Source: Pedosphaera sp. (GTDB lineage: Bacteria; Verrucomicrobiota; Verrucomicrobiia; Limisphaerales; AAA164-E04). Taken from it: a stretch of DNA of 64,000 nt. A program made the translations under genes and the position numbers. Every line of letters starts with the position of its first letter. Position 1 is the stretch's first letter. The DNA lies in contig NZFL01000017.1 of assembly GCA_002690655.1 (NCBI GenBank), positions 172,430-236,429 of the forward strand. The letters run 5' to 3'. Below are positions 9,947 through 18,541 of this stretch, one piece after another. The notes under the pieces were generated by a model that saw only the letters and a list, made by a program, of their open reading frames with translations, made no database searches and was not told the origin of the DNA.

Positions 9947-11226
9947 GATTCAATTGATTCTAAAGTGTCGTTTAAAATGGATAATGCCTCCTTTACTTCA
10001 GATGAAGTGATGTTGAGTGCGGGCAAAAACCGCACGACCTGAATTCCCGAAGGAATGGTGAGCATTCCGTGGGCGTGAAGCCTTTCCACCATCTGTAGAG
10101 AAACAGGACGCGGGTCATCCGCCAAGGCCGATATCTCCGGATTAAAAACAATACCAATCATCAACCCCATCCCTCGAATACCCTGAATCAAACCAGGGTA
10201 TCTTTCTGCCAAAGCTTTTAATTTGTTCGCGAGCAAACATCCCATTTCAACTACATTTTGCTCCAGCTGATCTCTTTCAATGACTTCCAGAATTTTCAAT
10301 GCAACTGAACAACCCAGTGGGTTTCCCCCAAATGTGGTCCCGTGGGTCCCTGGCCCCAAAATATCTTGATATGGTTCTCTTACCCAGAAAGCGCCAAAAG
10401 GAAATCCTCCTCCTATAGACTTCGCCATGGAGATCGCATCTGGTAAAAATGAGGATCCATTTTTTTCATCGCCTAGGATTGATGAATAACTTTGGAAAGC
10501 CCCTGTGCGATAATGACCGCATTGAACTCCGTCCCAGAGTAACAATAAACGGTGCTTATCACACAAAGACCGCAGCCCTCTCAAATAGGAAGAATCGGCA
10601 GAACAGATACCTCCCTCACCCTGAATGCCCTCGATCATGATGGCCACGGTGGAAGGACTGATTGCCTTTTCCATGGCTTCGAGGTTATTGAAGGGCACAT
10701 GACGAAACCCAGGCATCATCGGGGAAAATCCCTGTTTTACTTTTTCCTGCCCAGTCGCAGCAATACACGCCATGGTTCGCCCATGAAAAGATTGCATGCA
10801 AGTCAGGATCTCGTACCTGCCTTCCTCATGGCCGTACTTTCTTGCAAGCTTGAACATACCTTCATTGGCTTCAGCACCACTGTTCGCAAAAAAGCATTTC
10901 CCTGGCCCTATTCTATCCACCAGAGCACGCGCCAATTGACCTTGCAAAGGCTGATAGTACAAATTGCAGCAGTGGGTCAGAGTAGCAGCCTGATTTGAGA
11001 TCGTCTCCACCAATTCAGGATGTGAATGCCCAAGAGCATTGACGGCTATGCCTCCCCCCATATCGAGGTAACGACGTCCATCTACATCCCATACCTGACT
11101 TCCTTCACCCCGTTCAATAGTCAAAGGAAATCGACCGTAAGTGGGCACAACGTAATCGTTAAACAAAGATTGTACCGCATGATTTGTTTCACTGATCGAT
11201 GCTGATGTTGTTTTGTTATGACTCAT
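9943..11226 (-). CDS. argD: Acetylornithine aminotransferase
   Basis: This 427-residue class III PLP aminotransferase makes N-acetylornithine in the fourth step of arginine synthesis. Visible landmarks are GGGIAVNALGHSHP, NSGAEANEGMFKLAR, SFHGRT, and the PLP lysine at residue 269 in SMAKSIGGGFPFGA. Placement between argB and argF supports argD over other class III transaminases. One thing is odd: the usual DEVQ-G-RTG element reads WDGVQCGHYRTG, so the Asp that contacts PLP is kept (D232) but the following Glu is Gly. About eight extra residues follow before PDAISMAK. The enzyme is probably active, but its substrate preference could differ. Confidence 0.93.
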   Translation of the reverse strand: MSHNKTTSASISETNHAVQSLFNDYVVPTYGRFPLTIERGEGSQVWDVDGRRYLDMGGGIAVNALGHSHPELVETISNQAATLTHCCNLYYQPLQGQLARALVDRIGPGKCFFANSGAEANEGMFKLARKYGHEEGRYEILTCMQSFHGRTMACIAATGQEKVKQGFSPMMPGFRHVPFNNLEAMEKAISPSTVAIMIEGIQGEGGICSADSSYLRGLRSLCDKHRLLLLWDGVQCGHYRTGAFQSYSSILGDEKNGSSFLPDAISMAKSIGGGFPFGAFWVREPYQDILGPGTHGTTFGGNPLGCSVALKILEVIERDQLEQNVVEMGCLLANKLKALAERYPGLIQGIRGMGLMIGIVFNPEISALADDPRPVSLQMVERLHAHGMLTIPSGIQVVRFLPALNITSSEVKEALSILNDTLESIES

Positions 11227-11265
11227 TTTGTTTTCTTTTTTGGAAAACCTCGTTATTCCGTTAAA

Positions 11266-12144
11266 TTAACACAACACTATTTCAGTCCCAACTCCTTGAT
11301 CAGTAAATATTTCAAGCAAAACCGAATGATTCACTCTGCCATCCACGAAGGATACTTTATCCACACCAGCTTCAATGGCCTTGGTCGCGCTATCGACTTT
11401 GGGAATCATTCCGGCCCCAATGATGCCTTTTTGTTTTAAGACGGCAACATCTTGAACTCTCAAATGCGAGATCAGTGAGTCTGGGTTTTCTGGGTCCTGC
11501 AAAAGACCAGGAACATCGCTCATGAATACCAAGCGCTTTGCCTTCAATGAGGTGGCCGTTACTGCCGCCGCAATATCGGCATTGCAATTGTGAATATGCC
11601 CATCCTCTCCAATAGCTGTGGGACTGATGACTGGTGTCACTCCATTGGCAATACATTCCAGGAGCGGTTTGGTATTCACTTCTACAACCTCTCCGACGTA
11701 GCCGATGTCGATTTGATCCCCATGCGGCCCATCCACCAATTTTCTGTGACACTTGAAAATTTCAGTACCAGAGAAACCCCGAGCGACTCCACCAAGCGCA
11801 TTGATAGTTTTGACTATTTCAGGGTTGATTTGATGCGATAAAACTTCGTGGACGAGTTGAACTGCTTTCTCATCGGTCACTCGATGGCCCTGCTCGAACC
11901 TGGGCAAGAGCCCCTCTGCCTTCATGGCTCTCGAAATCGCCTTGCCTCCTCCATGAACGACAACTGGGTTGATTTCGACGGCTTCTAGAAATACGACGTC
12001 ACGAGCCACACCTTGGCGAACCGATTCGTCAGGCGAATCCATGAAACTCCCTCCATACTTGACGACAAAAGTAGCCCCATTGAATTTTTGAATATAAGGA
12101 AGCGCTTCTAAGAGCACGGCTGCCTTGTTAATTAGATGTTCCAT
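11266..12144 (-). CDS. argB: Acetylglutamate kinase
   Basis: This 292-residue amino acid kinase phosphorylates N-acetylglutamate, the second step of arginine synthesis. The nucleotide loop is VVKYGGS (K29) and the substrate loop is VVVHGGGKAIS (residues 61-71). The later GHIHNCNADIAAA and GAGMIPKVDSA motifs match the family. A long N-terminal helix (EHLINKAAVLLEALPYIQK) is the feature associated with hexameric, arginine-inhibited enzymes, so feedback control by arginine is a reasonable inference. It lies 10 bases after argJ and 39 before argD on the same strand. Confidence 0.96.
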   Translation of the reverse strand: MEHLINKAAVLLEALPYIQKFNGATFVVKYGGSFMDSPDESVRQGVARDVVFLEAVEINPVVVHGGGKAISRAMKAEGLLPRFEQGHRVTDEKAVQLVHEVLSHQINPEIVKTINALGGVARGFSGTEIFKCHRKLVDGPHGDQIDIGYVGEVVEVNTKPLLECIANGVTPVISPTAIGEDGHIHNCNADIAAAVTATSLKAKRLVFMSDVPGLLQDPENPDSLISHLRVQDVAVLKQKGIIGAGMIPKVDSATKAIEAGVDKVSFVDGRVNHSVLLEIFTDQGVGTEIVLC

Positions 12145-12154
12145 GACAATCGTT

Positions 12155-13492
12155 TTATCCCCCCAATGAAGCAGGGTCAGTCACATCCCCTTTATTGAAC
12201 TCAACATATTCCTCAGTTAAATCACTCGCATACATGACGGCTTTGCCTTTCCCTAGGTTCAAATTGACATGCAAATCAAATTCAGGGTCAGCCACGGCTC
12301 TACAAAGTCGCTCAAAGGTAATGCGCGTGGGTTTGCCTGCCTTCAGTGAATATAGGATCTTACTTGAACCTGCTGCGCTGTAGCCGATGTCCACTTTGTT
12401 TTCTTCCACGGTGGCATCCGAATAACCAAGCGCATCGATAATCCTTCCCCAATTGGGATCTCCACCCAGCCAGCTAGTTTTTACCAGCGAGCTATTGGCC
12501 ACAGAACGAACGGCTGCATCTGCTTGCTGATTAGTTTTGGCACCTGCTACACGTACAGTGACGAAACGAGATACACCCTCGCCGTCCTTAACCAGCATTT
12601 TAGCAAGCGCAAAACAAACCAGATTCAGAGCTTGTTGAAACAAGGCTAATGAGGCTTTTGAGATAGCATCCTTTGCAGTATGCCTGATTGTCTGATTTCC
12701 GGCCAATCCGTTCGCTAAAATCAGTACCGTATCGTTGGTGCTCATGTCACCATCCACTGTAATTCGGTTAAAAGTCGAAGCAACTGCCTCCGTGAGGCAT
12801 CGCTGCAAGGTTGGTTTGCTGATAGCAGCGTCCGTGGTGATGAACGAAAGCATGGTGGCATGCAGGGGCATACTGTAAGGTCTATTACCAGTTGGGCTCA
12901 TCCCCGGTTGAATCATCCCTGCACCTTTGGCGACACCACCGATCGTGACTTTTTTGCCACCCAAGTTAAACTCTAGCGCGTATTGTTTTGGATGTGTATC
13001 GCTGGTCATGATAGCCTCTGCCAATTGATCCCCACCCAAAGATTCAGTCGTCAATTGACCGCATGCAGCCTCAACACCCTGTCGAACATTTGGCATCGGA
13101 AGCGGTAGACCAATCCGCCCAGTGGAAGCCACAAAGACTTCGGACGTTTTAATGCCTAGGCACTTGGCCGTTTGACGACACATGGATTCCGCATCTTCTC
13201 GCCCTTTTGATCCTGTACACGCATTGGCATTACCTGAATTCACAACCAAAGCACGAGCTTTGCCGATCTTTAGATGATCAACACAGACTTTAACTGGAGC
13301 AGCACAAATTTGATTGGTGGTAAACATGCCGGCAGCTGCACAGGGAGCCTTTGAGTATATGACACCCAAATCCAATTTGCGCCCCTTGTTGGAACCCTTG
13401 CCAGTACCCATTCGTTTTACATCACAAAAAACTCCTGCCCCCAGGAAGCCCTTGGGAGAAGTTACGGAACCGGAAATAATGGAAATACTCAT
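12155..13492 (-). CDS. argJ: Glutamate N-acetyltransferase / amino-acid acetyltransferase
   Basis: ArgJ transfers acetyl from N-acetylornithine to glutamate and so recycles the acetyl group; some members also use acetyl-CoA. I chose the ATG at 13490-13492 (MSISIISGSVTSPKGF) over an upstream TTG, because family members begin at about this point. The Ntn-type self-cleavage motif is present as ATML (Ala212-Thr213 in this numbering), preceded by KGAGMIQPGM, but 13 extra residues (199-211, ending PYSMPLH) separate the two. GDMSTNDT and DPNWGRI are intact. It is the first gene of argJ-argB-argD-argF. No argA is visible, so a bifunctional enzyme is possible. Confidence 0.94.
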   Translation of the reverse strand: MSISIISGSVTSPKGFLGAGVFCDVKRMGTGKGSNKGRKLDLGVIYSKAPCAAAGMFTTNQICAAPVKVCVDHLKIGKARALVVNSGNANACTGSKGREDAESMCRQTAKCLGIKTSEVFVASTGRIGLPLPMPNVRQGVEAACGQLTTESLGGDQLAEAIMTSDTHPKQYALEFNLGGKKVTIGGVAKGAGMIQPGMSPTGNRPYSMPLHATMLSFITTDAAISKPTLQRCLTEAVASTFNRITVDGDMSTNDTVLILANGLAGNQTIRHTAKDAISKASLALFQQALNLVCFALAKMLVKDGEGVSRFVTVRVAGAKTNQQADAAVRSVANSSLVKTSWLGGDPNWGRIIDALGYSDATVEENKVDIGYSAAGSSKILYSLKAGKPTRITFERLCRAVADPEFDLHVNLNLGKGKAVMYASDLTEEYVEFNKGDVTDPASLGG

Positions 13493-13543
13493 CGCTTTGA
13501 AATACAAAGGTTGAAGCAAACGGGAGAAATGAAAAAGACGTAA

Positions 13544-13632
13544 AGAGAGAGAATACCTCCCGGAGCTTCTAGTGAAGACGCCTGGAGCGAGAATGCCGAT
13601 AATGTCTCTCTCTGGATTTGATGATCATTCAA
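13544..13632 (-). promoter_or_regulatory. argJ upstream region with inverted repeat and possible ARG-box-like palindrome
   Basis: AGAGAGAGA at 13544-13552 can pair with TCTCTCTCT at 13605-13613 across 52 bases, and a small CTTC-TAGT-GAAG hairpin lies between them. Further upstream, TTGATGATCATTCAA (13618-13632) is an imperfect palindrome whose right half, ATTCA, matches the ArgR operator half-site while the left half is poor. A regulatory role in arginine control is speculative. Confidence 0.2.
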
Positions 13633-13749
13633 GGAAGATGAAGTAGGAAAGCTCCTTGGATGTCAATCCGAAAATCCCCAATGATAGGTTCGCCCTGTCA
13701 ATGAAGCTTAGTCTGCCAAGTGGAGTCACTATGGTCCAGGAAATGGCAG

Positions 13750-13788
13750 GGATTTCTTCTTTTGGATGAAATCCCAAAGAAGAAATCC
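13750..13788 (-). terminator. Hairpin after the DUF1501 gene, probable terminator
   Basis: GGATTTCTTCTTT (13750-13762) is the perfect 13-bp complement of 13776-13788. The 13-base loop itself contains GGAT-GAA-ATCC, which could form a nested small stem. The element begins four bases beyond the stop codon of the minus-strand DUF1501 gene. It has no separate U-tract. Confidence 0.5.
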
Positions 13789-13792
13789 ACAT

Positions 13793-15157
13793 TCAGGCTT
13801 TGAGAAAGTTAAGGGATTTGAAATCATTGGGGTTGTCCAGTTGGGCGATGGAGTAACCTGGCATTATCTGATCCATCATGGCTGGATCATCTCCAAAGTG
13901 CCGCTGAAAGATCTCTCCGAAAGCAGCTCTGAAGTCAGTGCGTCGTCCCAAGTAGCGGCTGCGGGCACTGAACATTGCGTTCTCTTCCCATGTTGTCTCA
14001 TCGCAGTTATAAACTCCCCCCTCGACTCCTCCTCCCGCTACAAACATGACACTGGATTCAGCATGATCAGTACCGTTACTTCCGTTCTCTTTGGACGTAC
14101 GTCCAAATTCCGTCATGGTAACTACCAGCAAATCTTCCCATTGAGATTGTAGATCACGATGCAACGCCTGCATCCCCTGCGCTAATTCTCCAAGTAAGTT
14201 AGCATGACTCCCGTTGATTTGTCCTTGACGCTGATGAGTATCAAAACCGCCTCGCCGTAAGCCAATGATTTTCGCTGGAGTGCGTTTTAACAACATCGCA
14301 GCTTCGGAAAGTTTGCGCCCCATGGAAGTATCTGGATATACAGCTTCGTTTTCAGGTGTATAGTCTCCTTTGGCGACCGCATCCTGCACCACGGTCATCG
14401 TTCTTCCCAAGGTTTGCCCAGCACCATGTACCAATCCTCCATAAGGCTTGAATGGTTTATCGGGTGACAATCCATATAGCCCCATCAACCCTTTGCCGTC
14501 TTTTGAGCCGGGTGAAGATGGAGGCGTGCCGAGAAACTTGTTTCCTGCAGGAAAAGTAAAGTCACGTGTCCTGCTGAAATTCGGAATCATGTTCTGGCCC
14601 TTGAGAGCAACCAATTGATTTGAACTCAATCCTGCTGCCACAAATGAGTTATCCGGATGATTCAAATCAAAATTGGCGTCGATATGCCGGTATATAAATC
14701 CTTCTTCAGTGTCCGCATCCCCAGGGATTCCGTTTTGCCAATAATGCTGACTGTCAAAGTGAGAGCGCGATTGACCATCGTAGCCGACCCTGTGCAAAAC
14801 GGCCATGTTCCCAGCCCCTTCCTGACCATTGAGTTTGGTATTATTGTATATTTCCATCATGGGTTCCAATGCCGGATGGAACTGCGCAAAACCATTTCCT
14901 GAATCAATAGCACGGTCTTCCGGAATATATAAGCTCGGACGGTTAACGGTATTGTAATCAGCATCGCCTCGGGGAATAACAGTGTTGAGGCCATCATTAC
15001 CCCCCTGCAAAAAGATAAAAATCATCTTGCGGTCCTTTGGCAGCGCCGCAGCTTGTAGTCGGCGCTGAAAGAGTGAAGGAGTCACCATGTTGAGCCCTAT
15101 CGAGGAAAAGGCAAGGGCACTGGTTTGTAAAAAATTTCGTCGGTTGAAAACTTGCAT
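13793..15157 (-). CDS. DUF1501 protein, Tat-exported
   Basis: The 454-residue protein starts with a twin-arginine leader (FNRRNFLQTSALAFSSIG), so folded export is predicted. The body has the DUF1501 signature: FLQGGNDGLNTVIPRGD near residue 50, then GLRRGGFDTHQRQGQINGSH, and VVTMTEFGRTSKENGSNGTDHAESSV with its conserved Asp-His pair. This is the alkaline-phosphatase/sulfatase-like fold of unknown substrate. It is the usual partner of DUF1800 proteins, and a DUF1800 gene lies 56 bases upstream on the same strand, so the two very likely act together at the cell surface. Confidence 0.88.
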   Translation of the reverse strand: MQVFNRRNFLQTSALAFSSIGLNMVTPSLFQRRLQAAALPKDRKMIFIFLQGGNDGLNTVIPRGDADYNTVNRPSLYIPEDRAIDSGNGFAQFHPALEPMMEIYNNTKLNGQEGAGNMAVLHRVGYDGQSRSHFDSQHYWQNGIPGDADTEEGFIYRHIDANFDLNHPDNSFVAAGLSSNQLVALKGQNMIPNFSRTRDFTFPAGNKFLGTPPSSPGSKDGKGLMGLYGLSPDKPFKPYGGLVHGAGQTLGRTMTVVQDAVAKGDYTPENEAVYPDTSMGRKLSEAAMLLKRTPAKIIGLRRGGFDTHQRQGQINGSHANLLGELAQGMQALHRDLQSQWEDLLVVTMTEFGRTSKENGSNGTDHAESSVMFVAGGGVEGGVYNCDETTWEENAMFSARSRYLGRRTDFRAAFGEIFQRHFGDDPAMMDQIMPGYSIAQLDNPNDFKSLNFLKA

Positions 15158-15213
15158 TTTAAAAATGTATTTAAAGGTTATCTCTAAGTTAAGGGATTGA
15201 TAGGCTATATGGC

Positions 15214-18200
15214 TTACTGATAGTGCATTTCCGGTATGGCAAGAATAAGACCGATCAGCTCCCCTACCCTGGACAAGTAATCATCTCTTTCCGGACTAAG
15301 TACGATTCGTCTGCCGTTCTCTGCAGTTCGAGCGAAATTAAGGATCAAATCTCGTGTGTCCTTTGATAGGGAGCCGTTGAATAGTAATTGATCAAAATGA
15401 TCTATTATTTCTTCCGCGGTCTCTATGTCATGCAATCTTAAATACCGCCGAATCGACCAGCTTCGCAGATATTTGTTGTTGTTGTGTCGTGTTAATCGAG
15501 TGGCAAAGTTCAATCGCTCCAAAATCGCTCCCGTGTTTACCCAATCAAATCCATACTCGGACCATCCGTCAGGATCGTCGCGCGTAAAAAAATGCATCCC
15601 CATGTCCTCACTGATTTCAGGTAAATCATCCAGCATGACTCCCCACTCCATTGCCCTCCCCAGACTATTGATGTATTCAACAGGAGTCTTGACCTTTGCC
15701 TGGTAAACGGACTGCGTCCAAAATGGGTTGGAAACGTCTGACCGATCAAATATGGCAGCTAATACGGTTCCAATATGCCCGATTGGTTCTGCCTGCTGCC
15801 ATGCATCGATGGCACGATCGACAACGTCTGATAAGTGCGCGGGAGCAGAACCATCCTTGTATGTACGGAGGGTGATTTTATCGGCCACAAATTTATTCAC
15901 CAATTTGACACAGATAAACTCACGGGTGGAAGGATGATTCGCCATCATTTTGATGACATCAAGAGCATCATTCAGACCCTCGATACCTTGCCGATCATCT
16001 GGTATGCGCATCTCCCACTCGGTGCCCTCAAAAATTATCTTGGCAGTATAATCATGATCAGCTGGATTGAAGCGAAAAGCCCATTGTCCATTGGGATCTC
16101 CCGGTTCGATGCTTTCCTGAGTAACACTCCTGCTCACCAAGCGCGGCAGGACAGAAAAATCAGAGCTGGTAAAGTTTACATTATGCCCTTGTATGGAAAG
16201 CACATTGGGCTCTGGAAAAGGGTTAAAAAATCTCTCGTAGCGAGCAAGGCTTATATCGTCAGGTTCACCACCCGCTTCATGATTTTGAGAAGCCGTTTCA
16301 TTAAATCGTGGAGGTGTTCCAGCATCGGACATGCTGGAACTTCTTCCTACCTCTTTTCCATTGATGTAAGCAACAAAACCATCATCATAGTCGATGGACA
16401 ACACCAAATTACTGATCTCTGTGCCCGCGGGCAGAGTAAAGTGACGCCTCAGAAAAACGCTGGAATACCCTTTTTGTTCATTCCTTCTGCGCATGTCTTC
16501 AAGAACGGTATTGTCGTCTTCGTCGCCATAGCCAATACCGGTTGCCCCTTTGAGCCAATTTGTGTCGTCAAAGCCAACCCGAGTCCATTCAGGTGCCAAA
16601 CCTTCTCGATAACGAACAGGCTCCCGCATTCCCTTGAAGTAGCGCCAACCTGAACCGATGTCGACAATTGGAAGATCAAAGAAACCCGTACTTGGCTGTG
16701 TAGGGGGATTCAGGGCAGATTCTGGAAATCCCTGAGTCTTATCAGCCCTTACTTTTCGAATCTGCCAACCAGTAAAACACCGAGATAACTCCTCGATGTC
16801 TGTTTGGGTGTAACGGTTATCAACACCAAACGCGAAAAGCTCTAATATTTCACGTGCATAGTTTTCATTGGCTTCACCGACTTCATTAATAACATTGTCC
16901 AAGTATATCAACATGGAAGGACTGGTAGCACTGTAAAGTAATAAGTCCCCGAAAGCATCAAAAGCGTGATCGCGGAAAAACTCATATTCTTTAAATTCAA
17001 CATGTGCTGCTTCTTGCTCGGCTTGCTGCTCGAACATGGCATTCTCACCGAGCGAGTCCTCCAGGTCATCCAGATACTCAGCTGTCTTGTCATAATCGGT
17101 CGTAAAATGATTTTCCCAGAATTCCCCCATTACCGCTTGAAGCTGCTTCTTGCTGAACATGCCTTGGGCATGGATTAACTTCTGAAGAGAATCTATATCA
17201 TTGATTCGATCATACTCCCTGCCGGGGTAAAAATCACGGTGAATAAGCTCTGGAACCAGGATGGCATCAGAGCTTGTGATACTGGTATTATGAAGTTGAA
17301 TCGCCAGAACATTGATGCCAGGTACGAGTAGATCTTTGGATTTAGTGATTTCGAAAAGCCCAAAATCCGGATCACCATCTGCAGACCTTGCTGACTTTGA
17401 ACGATAATTGGGCCGAATCAAATCTCCCATATTGGCGCGCGCCACTTCCTCTCCATTTAAGTATGCCACGAATCCATCATCATAAATCATATTGAGAAAT
17501 AAACCTCCCACTTCAGATGGATCTGAAACATCAAATTCACGACGCACAAAAAAACTTAAATAGCCTGGCTGAGCATCCTCCCCTTCCTCAATACGTCTCA
17601 TGTCGGACAGTTCGAAGCGGAAATAATCTCTCTCATTACCACTGTTGGAGTAACCAAAACCAGAACGAACTAAACTCCAGCCCGTGTCGTCCGTAATCTT
17701 GTGGTCCAATTGATTCCAATCCGCCGGTGGAGCGATATTTCCTTTTCGTAAATACCATAGGTCCCCATCACTTATCATTTTTGTATCAAGGCCTGGCCGG
17801 TACTCGTGAAATAGCAATCGATTTGAACCATTCAGATTTGCATTTCGCTCATCACTGATCGTTTCCGGGTGTAATTGGGCATCAATAAAAGCATCCAATC
17901 CAGCCTCATCAATCCATGCAGCGTCAGAAGGGGTTGGTCCATAGGCAAGTCGGTTCAGGGCGTGATTGGCTGCTTGTGATTGACTCAGTGGCCCTCCTCC
18001 GGGCATATCCGCTTCAAAATGAAAGTAGTTTCCGCCTGTGTAGGCAGCCAAGGGAGGTTTTGTTTCAATGCCTGCTTGAATTTTAAGAAACGTTGTGTGC
18101 CCTGGCTCTGGAATGGATATTGTAGCTGTTCCAGCATAACCAAAAATCTCGCCAGAGACCAAAGGATGCAGCAATTCATCTCGCAGATCGCTTCCGGATT

Positions 18201-18369
18201 CAACAAGGACATGCCCGTAACCGTCAGGCACATCTACCTGTATCGTTAGTTGTCCGTTTTCTAAGTGAAGACCCTCTATGACCGGTCGTTCAGCAGCTGA
18301 AAGACCCTGACTCAAGAATACAACCAATGCCAGCAAGCCTAGGCCGCTCCGTTCTCTTCTGTATCTCAT
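15214..18369 (-). CDS. Large secreted DUF1800 protein with two inserted beta-sandwich domains
   Basis: The 1051-residue protein has a signal peptide (LGLLALVVFLSQGLSAAE). DUF1800 sequence is seen as NHALNRLAYGPTPSDAAWI (near 135-153), FWENHFTTDY, YAREILELFAFGVD, YTQTDIEELSRCFTGWQI and a C-terminal part ending LILAIPEMHYQ. Two similar insertions interrupt it. One lies at about residues 205-372 (IYDDGFVAYLNGEEVAR, NVLAIQLHNTS) and the other at about 570-755 (IDYDDGFVAYINGKEVGR, NVLSIQGHNVN). Each looks like a galactose-binding-type jelly roll, so glycan binding is inferred. A weak AGGA precedes the ATG. It pairs with the downstream DUF1501 gene. Confidence 0.85.
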   Translation of the reverse strand: MRYRRERSGLGLLALVVFLSQGLSAAERPVIEGLHLENGQLTIQVDVPDGYGHVLVESGSDLRDELLHPLVSGEIFGYAGTATISIPEPGHTTFLKIQAGIETKPPLAAYTGGNYFHFEADMPGGGPLSQSQAANHALNRLAYGPTPSDAAWIDEAGLDAFIDAQLHPETISDERNANLNGSNRLLFHEYRPGLDTKMISDGDLWYLRKGNIAPPADWNQLDHKITDDTGWSLVRSGFGYSNSGNERDYFRFELSDMRRIEEGEDAQPGYLSFFVRREFDVSDPSEVGGLFLNMIYDDGFVAYLNGEEVARANMGDLIRPNYRSKSARSADGDPDFGLFEITKSKDLLVPGINVLAIQLHNTSITSSDAILVPELIHRDFYPGREYDRINDIDSLQKLIHAQGMFSKKQLQAVMGEFWENHFTTDYDKTAEYLDDLEDSLGENAMFEQQAEQEAAHVEFKEYEFFRDHAFDAFGDLLLYSATSPSMLIYLDNVINEVGEANENYAREILELFAFGVDNRYTQTDIEELSRCFTGWQIRKVRADKTQGFPESALNPPTQPSTGFFDLPIVDIGSGWRYFKGMREPVRYREGLAPEWTRVGFDDTNWLKGATGIGYGDEDDNTVLEDMRRRNEQKGYSSVFLRRHFTLPAGTEISNLVLSIDYDDGFVAYINGKEVGRSSSMSDAGTPPRFNETASQNHEAGGEPDDISLARYERFFNPFPEPNVLSIQGHNVNFTSSDFSVLPRLVSRSVTQESIEPGDPNGQWAFRFNPADHDYTAKIIFEGTEWEMRIPDDRQGIEGLNDALDVIKMMANHPSTREFICVKLVNKFVADKITLRTYKDGSAPAHLSDVVDRAIDAWQQAEPIGHIGTVLAAIFDRSDVSNPFWTQSVYQAKVKTPVEYINSLGRAMEWGVMLDDLPEISEDMGMHFFTRDDPDGWSEYGFDWVNTGAILERLNFATRLTRHNNNKYLRSWSIRRYLRLHDIETAEEIIDHFDQLLFNGSLSKDTRDLILNFARTAENGRRIVLSPERDDYLSRVGELIGLILAIPEMHYQ

Positions 18370-18541
18370 ATGCGGTTCCTATTGATCAACCCTCTGCTCC
18401 CAACCATTGAAAGCAAAATTATCACAACTGATATTGTAGGATTTACAGCTTAATTCATGCCGGTTTGGATTTTTTTACCATTTCTCGACATATTTATAAT
18501 TATATCCCACAGTCACCATGCGACACACGCCCCTCAACTAA

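Noticed and set aside
15835-16653. 272-codon plus-strand ORF inside the DUF1800 gene
   Set aside because: It is antisense to a long gene whose motifs are clear, and its translation is not protein-like.
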